From assembly GCA_945870425.1 (NCBI GenBank), contig CAMBSD010000005.1, positions 106,893-170,892 on the forward strand: 64,000 bases of DNA, read 5' to 3'. The notes under the pieces are model-generated. The model saw only the letters and a program-made list of their open reading frames with translations, was not told the DNA's origin and did not search any database. Below are positions 25,517 to 32,743 of the stretch, piece by piece. Both the position numbers and the translations under genes were made by a program. Source of the DNA: Chitinophaga pinensis. Lineage in GTDB: Bacteria; Bacteroidota; Bacteroidia; UKL13-3. The first letter of the stretch is position 1. Every line of letters begins with the position of its first letter.

Positions 25517-26515
25517 TTATGAATTATATGCCCATTTAATATAAATAGCACCCCAAGTAAAACCACCTCCAAAGGCTGCCAATACTAGGTTGTCGCCTTT
25601 TTTAAGTTTCTTTTCCCATTCCCATAAAAGAAGAGGCAAGGTACCATTGGTCGTATTGCCAAAATGATCAATATTTATCATCACTTTATCTTTTCCCAAA
25701 CCCATTCTTTCTGCTGTGGCATCAATTATTCTAAGATTGGCTTGATGAGGAACCAACCATGCAATATCATCAGCGGTTAAATTGTTACGCTCCATAATCT
25801 GTGCTGATACATCAGCCATGCCTGTTACAGCAAATTTAAAAACAGTTTTGCCATCTTGGTACACAAAATGTTCACGTGCATCTATGGTTTCGTGAGTAGG
25901 CGGATACTGGGATCCTCCTGCTTTTTGGTACAAGAAATTACGGCCACTTCCATCTATCTTCAATACCGAATCAATCACTCCAATGTTTTCTTCTTCAGTA
26001 GGTTCTAGCAACACACAACCCAAGCCATCCCCAAAAATAATACAAGTGTTTCTATCAGTATAATCTATAATTGACGACATTTTATCGCCACCTACAACTA
26101 ATACATTTTTGTACCTGCCACATTCAATAAAGCGTGTAGCTGTCTCTAAGCCAAATAAAAACCCAGAGCAAGCTGCGGATAAATCATAACCAAATGCATT
26201 TTTAGCACCAATTTTGTCAGCTAAAATACAAGCTGACGAAGGAAAAATTTTGTCCCCTGTAACAGTACAAAAGATGATTAAATCAAGATCATTGGCAGTA
26301 ATTCCTCTTTTTCTTAATAGTTCATTAACAGCTTCAACAGCCATATCAGAGGTTGCCAGTCCTTCACCTTTCAAAATTCTGCGTTCTTTAATACCCGTTC
26401 GAGAGAGAATCCACTCGTCATTGGTATCCACCATTTTTTCAAGATCCAAATTAGTTAGCACATCGGGCGGAACATATCCACCAACTGCTGTAATGGCTGC
26501 TGATATTTTAGTCAT
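25517..26515 (-). CDS. fabH: 3-oxoacyl-ACP synthase III (KAS III)
   Basis: 332 residues. The Cys-His-Asn triad is visible: Cys in [16 protein letters not shown] near 114, His in [14 protein letters not shown] near 256, and Asn in [13 protein letters not shown] near 285. [11 protein letters not shown] and the C-terminal [13 protein letters not shown] are also typical. It condenses acetyl-CoA with malonyl-ACP to start fatty-acid chains. A hairpin with a T tract separates it from plsX upstream, so it may also have its own promoter. Confidence 0.95.
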   Translation of the reverse strand: MTKISAAITAVGGYVPPDVLTNLDLEKMVDTNDEWILSRTGIKERRILKGEGLATSDMAVEAVNELLRKRGITANDLDLIIFCTVTGDKIFPSSACILADKIGAKNAFGYDLSAACSGFLFGLETATRFIECGRYKNVLVVGGDKMSSIIDYTDRNTCIIFGDGLGCVLLEPTEEENIGVIDSVLKIDGSGRNFLYQKAGGSQYPPTHETIDAREHFVYQDGKTVFKFAVTGMADVSAQIMERNNLTADDIAWLVPHQANLRIIDATAERMGLGKDKVMINIDHFGNTTNGTLPLLLWEWEKKLKKGDNLVLAAFGGGFTWGAIYIKWAYNS

Positions 26516-26569
26516 TTTAAATAATATTATGCTTGAGTAAAATGACTACCCAAGCCATTGTTTAATGAT

Positions 26570-26600
26570 GTATAAAATAAAACACCCCATAGAGGGGCGT
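26570..26600 (-). terminator. Hairpin with T tract between plsX and fabH (terminator or attenuator)
   Basis: On the minus strand ACGCCCC pairs with GGGGTGT (one G-T pair) and is followed by TTTATTTTATA. It would reduce read-through from plsX into fabH, giving the two halves of the block different expression. Confidence 0.65.
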
Positions 26601-26625
26601 TCGGTAATATTAATATTTTTTGAAA

Positions 26626-27582
26626 TTATTGCACAGGCACTAATTTACTGAATGAATCTCTAACAACTGAAATTAAATCAGAATTAATCACATCTCTGGC
26701 AGAAAGTATCATGTTTTTGAATGCTTTAGCATTGGAAATTCCATGTCCGATAATAACGGGGGCATTTACACCCAAAATAGGGGTACCACCAAAATTTTCG
26801 TAATTGAATCGTTCCATAAACTCATCTTGGATACCGCGTTTTTTCATGATGTAGTAGAATGACTCAAAAGTTTTAAGAACAATATTACCTGTAAACCCTT
26901 CGCAAACAATCACATCACACTTATCACTCATAAAGTCTCTACCTTCCACATTTCCGATGAAATGGAAATCTTCAGATTCTTCCATCAACTGATGAGCAGA
27001 AACAGTAACCAAATTACCTTTCTCTTTCTCTTTACCTATACTCAATAGTCCAACTTTTGGGTCGCTGTAACCATAAACATGTTTCATCATCAAACTACCT
27101 AATACAGCAAATTGATACAAAACATCAGGCTTACAATCGGCATTAGCGCCTACATCTAAAACAAGTGCAAATTTTCCATTTAGTTTAGGAACCATAGCAG
27201 TGATGGTAGGTCTAATAACCCCTTCAATAGGTTTGATTGAGAACATAGAACCTACTAGCATAGCGCCTGTATTTCCGGCACTCACAAAGCCATCAATTTG
27301 TTTTTTAGATAACATGCCAAATCCCACTGCAATGCTTGAATTTTTCTTTTGAGAAATGGCTTTGGTTGGATGTTCGCCCATACCAATTACCTCAGTGGTA
27401 TGAACGATTTCAAATCGATCATCACTTATCCCATTAGATTTGAGCATATTAGTAGCTTGCTCACTATCACCAATCAAAACGATTTTGTCATCTGGCCCAA
27501 TTTCTTGCAAAGCCAAAATAGCGCCAGCGATGGCTTCTTTGGGAGCAAAATCGCCACCCATAATATCAAAACCTATTCTCAT
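26626..27582 (-). CDS. plsX: Phosphate acyltransferase PlsX
   Basis: 318 residues beginning MRIGFDIMGGDFAPKEAIAG, the PlsX hallmark. Further blocks are TTEVIGMGEHPTKAISQKK near 62-80, GFVSAGNTGAMLVGS near 98-112 and DVIVCEGFTGNIVLKTFE near 218-235. It makes acyl-phosphate from acyl-ACP for phospholipid synthesis and is membrane-associated. It lies 39 bp after rpmF in the conserved yceD-rpmF-plsX-fabH order. Confidence 0.95.
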   Translation of the reverse strand: MRIGFDIMGGDFAPKEAIAGAILALQEIGPDDKIVLIGDSEQATNMLKSNGISDDRFEIVHTTEVIGMGEHPTKAISQKKNSSIAVGFGMLSKKQIDGFVSAGNTGAMLVGSMFSIKPIEGVIRPTITAMVPKLNGKFALVLDVGANADCKPDVLYQFAVLGSLMMKHVYGYSDPKVGLLSIGKEKEKGNLVTVSAHQLMEESEDFHFIGNVEGRDFMSDKCDVIVCEGFTGNIVLKTFESFYYIMKKRGIQDEFMERFNYENFGGTPILGVNAPVIIGHGISNAKAFKNMILSARDVINSDLISVVRDSFSKLVPVQ

Positions 27583-27621
27583 ACTATATGTAGTTGAAAG
27601 AAGAACTTGTTAAGTTCTGTG

Positions 27622-27807
27622 TTATATATCTTTTTTCATATCAGGGAAAACTTGTTTTCCGCGATAAAAACCATCAGCTGTAACACGATGACGTAAATGA
27701 ACTTCACCAGAATTTGCATCAACTGATAATGTAGGAACAGCACCTTTGTAGTGTGTACGTCTTTTGTCTCTGCGCGATTTCGAAATTTTTCGTTTTGGAT
27801 TTGGCAT
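27622..27807 (-). CDS. rpmF: 50S ribosomal protein bL32
   Basis: 61 residues beginning [19 protein letters not shown], with [13 protein letters not shown] at the end. The four Cys of zinc-binding L32 forms are absent, so this is the C-minus type common in Bacteroidota. It lies 21 bp after yceD, the typical pairing. Confidence 0.95.
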   Translation of the reverse strand: MPNPKRKISKSRRDKRRTHYKGAVPTLSVDANSGEVHLRHRVTADGFYRGKQVFPDMKKDI

Positions 27808-27828
27808 AATAGTACTTCTTTTATTGTA

Positions 27829-28371
27829 TTAGTTATTATTAAATATATCCTTTAATTTATCCCAACGAGGGTCGGTAACCTTCTCACCACTCTCCTCTTC
27901 GGTTTCTTCAACATCAGTTATTAAACCTATTTTAGTCAAAACATCTTTGTTACAAGGCTTTGGGTCAGGCACTTCATCACAACCTTTTTTAGTTGGAATG
28001 GCCACTACAAAGCTTTCATACAAATACTGTTTCAAATCGTATTCATGTTCCCCACGGTCCAGATATATAATCTCATCATCTGTAAGGTTTTCCGAATCAC
28101 TAAATTTAATAACAAGCTTAAATTCATGGCTGATGGGCATATCCACTGCTGCTAAACAAGTATCGCAAACCACATTGGCTGTGCCACTCAACATAAAGTC
28201 AAGATCTAACATGTTTTCGGTTTTGAAAAGGTTCAGTTTTATATCAACATCTGCCTGTTTTACAGGCGAATACTCATAATCAGACAAAAACTTTTCGTCA
28301 ACCTTAAACTCAAATTGGTTTGCACCCGCTCTAAGCTTTGGAAACTCAATTATGTATTCTTTCGACCTCAA
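27829..28371 (-). CDS. yceD: YceD/DUF177 family protein
   Basis: 180 residues. The DUF177 core includes VVCDTCLAAVDMPISHEFKL near 78-97, with a Cys-x-x-Cys pair, and DDEIIYLDRGEHEYDLKQYLYE near 108-129. DUF177 proteins are linked to 23S rRNA accumulation and are almost always paired with rpmF. The start appears to be TTG at 28371: no ATG lies in frame upstream, and MRSKEYIIEFPKL is a sensible N-terminus. It is the first gene of the yceD-rpmF-plsX block. Confidence 0.88.
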   Translation of the reverse strand: MRSKEYIIEFPKLRAGANQFEFKVDEKFLSDYEYSPVKQADVDIKLNLFKTENMLDLDFMLSGTANVVCDTCLAAVDMPISHEFKLVIKFSDSENLTDDEIIYLDRGEHEYDLKQYLYESFVVAIPTKKGCDEVPDPKPCNKDVLTKIGLITDVEETEEESGEKVTDPRWDKLKDIFNNN

Positions 28372-28486
28372 GGCTTTTTTAAATTTAAGCCTGCGAAAAT
28401 AAGAATTTATAAATACAATGCTTATTTTTTTTTATATCATCTTAGACTGCATTTTCTTTACCTTCGTCCACTTTTATAAAACAGAC

Positions 28487-29908
28487 ATGGGAAAACGCAA
28501 AGTAAACAGACAAAATCCAATATTTTTAAACGACATTACCATTGAGGCGGCAGGTGCCGAAGGAAAGGCATTGGCAAGGCACGAAGGTAAGGTAATTTTT
28601 ATGGATTTTGGCGCTCCTGGTGATGTAGTTGACATTAAAATTCACGAAAAAAAGCAGAGCTATTGCAATGCTACCATTATTGAAATAAAAGAAAAATCTG
28701 TTGATAGGGTTGAGCCTTTTTGCTCGCATTTTGGATTGTGTGGGGGTTGCAAATGGCAACACCTAAGCTACGAAGCACAGCTAAAATTTAAACAAGAGCA
28801 AGTTCACGATGCCTTTGAACGCATTGGAAAGTTCCCTTTTCCTGAATTGCAAAGCATTGTAGGACCTAAAAATATTACACATTATAGAAACAAACTCGAA
28901 TTTTCATTTACCGACCGAAAATGGCTTGATAGCATGGGTGATAAGGAAACCATGGCAGCACACGAACATGCAGGAGTTGGATTTCACATTCCAGGTAGGT
29001 TTGATAAAATATTGGACGTAGACATCTGCTACCTAATGGACGATTTGCAGAACAAAATCAGGCATTGCGTGAAGGATTTTGCGGTTGCCAATGGCTTTAC
29101 TTTTTTCAACGCCCGTTCGCAAGAGGGTTTCCTTCGCTCTATGTTTGTAAGAAATACAAGCCTTGGCGAATGGATGGTGATTATTGTTTTTAAAGAAAAC
29201 AATGCGGATGATATTCAAAAAATGATGCAACATGTGAAGGAATCTTTCCCTCAATTGACATCTTTGCTTTATATCATTAACGACAAGCGAAACGATACCA
29301 TTTACGATTTGGATGTGCATGTGTTTTCGGGCAGAGAATACATCATCGAAAAATTAGAAGATTTAACCTTTCATATCCAACCTAAATCCTTTTTTCAAAC
29401 CAATACCGAACAAACGCTAACGCTTTATAGCCATACCCGCGACTTTGCAGGTTTAACGGGCGAAGAAACACTATATGATTTGTACACGGGTGTTGGTAGT
29501 ATTGCCAATTTCGTGGCTCGCAATGCCAAATCGGTTATTGGTATTGAATCGGTGGAGGCTGCCATTGAAGATGCCAAGGTGAATGCGGGTTTGAATAATA
29601 TTACAAACACCCACTTTTATGCGGGTGATATTAAAGATGTGTTAAATGATGAGCTAATAGCCAAGCATGGCAAGGCTGATGTGATTATTACTGACCCACC
29701 TCGAGCAGGTATGCATGAAGATGTGGTGAAAAAAATAATGGAAATGCGTCCTGAAAAGATTGTTTATGTAAGTTGCAACCCAAGCACTCAAGCAAGAGAT
29801 ATTGCTATGCTTTCTGATATGTATGAAGTGGTGAAAGTACAACCCGTAGATATGTTTCCACATACCCATCATGTGGAGAACATTGCTCTATTGAAGTTAA
29901 AAAACTAA
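28487..29908 (+). CDS. rlmD: 23S rRNA (uracil-5-)-methyltransferase, RumA/RlmD type
   Basis: 473 residues from the ATG at 28487. The frame is open from 28418, but that part is hydrophobic and unlike the family, while MGKRKVNRQNP leads into a TRAM domain. The Fe-S cysteine motif is CSHFGLCGGCKWQHLSYE near 73-90, the SAM site is DLYTGVGSIANFVA, and the catalytic region is TDPPRAGMHEDVV with YVSCNPSTQARDI. It forms 5-methyluridine in 23S rRNA; which uridine cannot be told from the sequence. It is divergent from the yceD block. Confidence 0.9.
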   Translation: MGKRKVNRQNPIFLNDITIEAAGAEGKALARHEGKVIFMDFGAPGDVVDIKIHEKKQSYCNATIIEIKEKSVDRVEPFCSHFGLCGGCKWQHLSYEAQLKFKQEQVHDAFERIGKFPFPELQSIVGPKNITHYRNKLEFSFTDRKWLDSMGDKETMAAHEHAGVGFHIPGRFDKILDVDICYLMDDLQNKIRHCVKDFAVANGFTFFNARSQEGFLRSMFVRNTSLGEWMVIIVFKENNADDIQKMMQHVKESFPQLTSLLYIINDKRNDTIYDLDVHVFSGREYIIEKLEDLTFHIQPKSFFQTNTEQTLTLYSHTRDFAGLTGEETLYDLYTGVGSIANFVARNAKSVIGIESVEAAIEDAKVNAGLNNITNTHFYAGDIKDVLNDELIAKHGKADVIITDPPRAGMHEDVVKKIMEMRPEKIVYVSCNPSTQARDIAMLSDMYEVVKVQPVDMFPHTHHVENIALLKLKN

Positions 29909-29988
29909 ACAAACAAAGCAGTAGATAAAAGATATTACATTTTTGAACTATATATTTGCCTGCTAGCCGCCTAATCAAAAAATAATTC

Positions 29989-30375
29989 ATGACGAACGAA
30001 GAAGTATTAAAAAAACTACTTGATACACTTAAAGACGATTTAGATTTTTACAACGACTTGTTGAAAGAACTAGCTGTGGATATTATGGCTGAAGGGTTTA
30101 GCAAATTCCCCGTTTTTGTAGCTCATCAGCATGAGGTAAAATTGGGTGAAATGGTTTTAGACCATAAAGAATATGCAAGGGATTACAGTATAAATGCCAC
30201 CACTATTGAAAAATTGCTAGAAAAAAAAATCATTGCGGCTGAAAAAGAAAACGATTTCAAACAGACTTACAAAGACCCACGTAAATTTATGTGTATCCTT
30301 TTTGTGAGACCTGATGGAGCCAATTTTATTTTCATGCCATACAAGAAAAACAACAACAGAAAAGACGAAGAATAA
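29989..30375 (+). CDS. Conserved hypothetical protein, 128 residues
   Basis: I do not recognise a named family. The N-terminal half is helical and acidic (LLDTLKDDLDFYNDLLKELAVDI), the middle is mixed (FPVFVAHQHEVKLGEMVLD), and the end has RKFMCILFVRPDGANFIFMPY before a charged tail. There is no signal peptide or membrane segment, so it is probably cytoplasmic. It ends exactly one base before the start of a GT2 gene and is likely co-transcribed with it. Confidence 0.75.
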   Translation: MTNEEVLKKLLDTLKDDLDFYNDLLKELAVDIMAEGFSKFPVFVAHQHEVKLGEMVLDHKEYARDYSINATTIEKLLEKKIIAAEKENDFKQTYKDPRKFMCILFVRPDGANFIFMPYKKNNNRKDEE

Positions 30376-31398
30376 ATGCATCAACCCAAAGTAGCCGCAG
30401 TCATCATTCATTGGAACAGATGCAAATTGCTTGAACAGTTTTTGCCTTTTTTGATGGCATCTACCTACACCAATTTGGAGGTATATGTGGCTGACAATGC
30501 CTCTACTGACGATACCATTCCTTTTCTTGAAGCCCACTACCCTAGAGTTAAAATCATTAGGCTTGATAAAAATTATGGCTATGCAGGTGGCTACAACGAA
30601 GCGCTTAAGCATGTGAAGGCAGACTATTATGTATTAATTAACAACGATATAGAAGTTACACCAGGATGGGTGGAACCTGTAATTGCTGAGATGCAAAAAA
30701 ACAGCAATATAGCGGCTTGCCAACCTAAATTATTGCAATATCACCACAAAGACAAGTTTGAATATGCAGGCGCTGCGGGCGGTATGATGGACAGCCTTGG
30801 TTATGTATTTTGTAGAGGACGAATCTTTGAGGTGGATGAAGTAGACAAGCATCAATACCAAGAGACTACTGAAATATTTTGGGCATCTGGAGCATGTTTA
30901 TTTATGAGAGCAGAAGCATTTCATGAAGTGGGAGGTTTTGACAAGCACTTTTTTGCACACATGGAAGAGGTAGATATTTGTTGGAGATTGCAACAAAGTG
31001 GATACAAAATAATGGCAGTTCCAGCCTCTGAGGTTTACCATGTGGGTGGTGGCACACTGAGCAAACAAAGCCCACAAAAAACCTATTTAAATTTTAAAAA
31101 CTCGTTGTGCATGTTGTTTAAAAACCTGCCTACGTCCAAACTCATTTGGCTTATTCCTGTAAGGTCTTGTTTAGATTTATTAAGTTCTATTTTCTTTTTA
31201 ATGAATGCCCTGCCTAAACACAGTTGGGCCATTCATAGGGCTCATGCCGACTTTTTCTTTAATATTGGGCAATGGATTAGATTGCGTAAAGAAGCGCAAG
31301 CACAAATTAAAACTTATGATTTAAAAGGAACCTTCAAGGGTAGCATCGTCTATCAACACTTTATTAAAAAAGTCAGATACTATTCTGAACTTTTTTGA
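30376..31398 (+). CDS. Glycosyltransferase family 2, rhamnosyltransferase-like
   Basis: 340 residues. AAVIIHWNRCKLLEQFLPFL starts the GT-A fold, YVADNASTDDTIPFLEAHY and RLDKNYGYAGGYNEALKH bind the donor, and YYVLINNDIEVTPGWVEP carries the NND metal motif. FFAHMEEVDICWRLQQSGYK is the EEVD acceptor region. The hydrophobic stretch near 262-282 may be a membrane contact. It is similar in plan to WbbL-type rhamnosyltransferases. It overlaps the convergent aroQ by 19 bp. Confidence 0.87.
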   Translation: MHQPKVAAVIIHWNRCKLLEQFLPFLMASTYTNLEVYVADNASTDDTIPFLEAHYPRVKIIRLDKNYGYAGGYNEALKHVKADYYVLINNDIEVTPGWVEPVIAEMQKNSNIAACQPKLLQYHHKDKFEYAGAAGGMMDSLGYVFCRGRIFEVDEVDKHQYQETTEIFWASGACLFMRAEAFHEVGGFDKHFFAHMEEVDICWRLQQSGYKIMAVPASEVYHVGGGTLSKQSPQKTYLNFKNSLCMLFKNLPTSKLIWLIPVRSCLDLLSSIFFLMNALPKHSWAIHRAHADFFFNIGQWIRLRKEAQAQIKTYDLKGTFKGSIVYQHFIKKVRYYSELF

Positions 31399-31811
31399 TG
31401 CAGAAGAAAATCAAGTGCCAATTTGTAGCCATATAGTCCTAATCCACTAATTGAGCCCACACAGGCTGAAGCCGTCAAAAGGGTTTGCCTGTAATCTTCT
31501 CGACTAAAAACATTGGAAATATGTACTTCAACTACATGTGTTTTTATCCCTCGAATAGCATCGGCAATGGCAACAGAAGTGTGAGAATATCCCGCAGCAT
31601 TCATAATAATACCGTCATATTCAAAACCTGTTTCTTGTATTTTATCAATCAACTCACCCTCTATATTACTCTGAAAATAAGCAATTTGATGCTCCTGATA
31701 TTGATTTCTCAACTGGTGCAAAAATTCCTCAAAACCCATTTTTCCATAAATGTCAGTCTCTCTTTTTCCCAATAAATTCAGATTCGGCCCGTTGATAATG
31801 ATAACTTTCAT
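31380..31811 (-). CDS. aroQ: Type II 3-dehydroquinate dehydratase
   Basis: 143 residues beginning MKVIIINGPNLNLLGKRETDIYG, the AroQ signature with the catalytic Tyr and Arg loop. FQSNIEGELIDKIQE, IIMNAAGYSHTSVAIADAI (substrate-binding Asn and His) and VEVHISNVFSREDYR follow. It converts 3-dehydroquinate to 3-dehydroshikimate in the shikimate pathway. The final six codons overlap the end of the GT2 gene on the other strand. Confidence 0.95.
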   Translation of the reverse strand: MKVIIINGPNLNLLGKRETDIYGKMGFEEFLHQLRNQYQEHQIAYFQSNIEGELIDKIQETGFEYDGIIMNAAGYSHTSVAIADAIRGIKTHVVEVHISNVFSREDYRQTLLTASACVGSISGLGLYGYKLALDFLLHQKSSE

Positions 31812-31820
31812 GTAATATTT

Positions 31821-31851
31821 TTGATTAATTCTTTATTTATGAATAAGTTTG
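31821..31851 (+). promoter_or_regulatory. Strong Bacteroidota promoter of the T9SS protein gene
   Basis: TTG at 31821-31823, a 20-bp spacer, then TAAGTTTG at 31844-31851, an exact match to TTG-N~20-TAnnTTTG. It predicts transcription starting near 31858, ahead of the ATG at 31920. Confidence 0.75.
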
Positions 31852-31919
31852 CAGCACAATAAAATTATGACTAAAAATTGCCACAGCAAATTTGGTTTAA
31901 ATTTTGCAATACTCACAAT

Positions 31920-32606
31920 ATGAAAAAAATATTTACATTGACTCTCTTATTTACCATCTTAATTGGAGAGATAAACGCACAGAGTTTTACTCTGGTGCCA
32001 AGGATTATTCAAACGGGTGCTTTTGCAACTGGTGGTATCATTGAAACAAAATCTACCTTTACAAATACATCAACAGATGTTAACGACACCGTTTTTAGTT
32101 GGCAGGCAATTTCTTTAAACAAACCTACAAGTTGGGATTTAAGTATATGCGACCCACTAAATTGCTACGCTGGTATTAATACAAACGATGTTTATACATT
32201 TACTTTGGGGATTGGCAGAAGCACAGTGATTAAATTAGATTATGCTACAGCTAATAATCCAGGTAATGCAAACACAAAAATTGTTTTTAAGAGTGCAAAA
32301 AATCAGAACAAAGATACATTAAGTGTGGATGTTAAAGGATGGGCTACAGCTACCAAAGAAATTGCGAAGAGCAAAGAATTATCATTCTACCCTAATCCTG
32401 CGAAAGACAATATTGTTTTGAAATATGGTTTCAAAGAGCCTATTCAAATAGATATTTATAACGTTCTAGGATTAAGAGTAAAATCTGTCGTTCATAGTTC
32501 GAACGAGTCTAACATAGACATTAGCGATTTGCAAAATGGTGTTTATTTCTTGCGTTTTAAAGATGATGGAAGAACCATATCTAAATCATTTACCAAAGCA
32601 GAATAA
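31920..32606 (+). CDS. Secreted protein with type IX sorting domain
   Basis: 228 residues from the ATG at 31920, where the signal peptide starts (MKKIFTLTLLFTILIGEINA). A TTG at 31878 would add 14 residues and break the signal. The middle ~125 residues are a beta-sandwich-like domain with LVPRIIQTGAFATGG and TFTLGIGRSTVIKL. The last ~75 residues are a T9SS type A domain: LSFYPNPAKDNIVLKY, YNVLGLRVKS, IDISDLQNGVYFLRF, ending FTKAE. It has its own promoter and terminator. Function unknown. Confidence 0.85.
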   Translation: MKKIFTLTLLFTILIGEINAQSFTLVPRIIQTGAFATGGIIETKSTFTNTSTDVNDTVFSWQAISLNKPTSWDLSICDPLNCYAGINTNDVYTFTLGIGRSTVIKLDYATANNPGNANTKIVFKSAKNQNKDTLSVDVKGWATATKEIAKSKELSFYPNPAKDNIVLKYGFKEPIQIDIYNVLGLRVKSVVHSSNESNIDISDLQNGVYFLRFKDDGRTISKSFTKAE

Positions 32607-32626
32607 TACTTACATTATATTAATCT

Positions 32627-32653
32627 AAAGCCGCAATTTTTGCGGCTTTTTTT
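32627..32653 (+). terminator. Terminator of the T9SS protein gene
   Basis: AAAGCCGCA and TGCGGCTTT form a 9-bp stem with an ATTTT loop and a following T tract. Confidence 0.9.
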
Positions 32654-32743
32654 ATGCTTTCAATTTTGTACTTTTCAATTGAAATGTGAATAAATCTATT
32701 ATTGAGGCAGTGTTAAACACAAACAACTACTTAATTTAGTAGC

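Noticed and set aside
27622..27807. Damaged L32 because the zinc cysteines are missing
   Set aside because: Zinc-free L32 is a normal form in this phylum; length and termini are intact.
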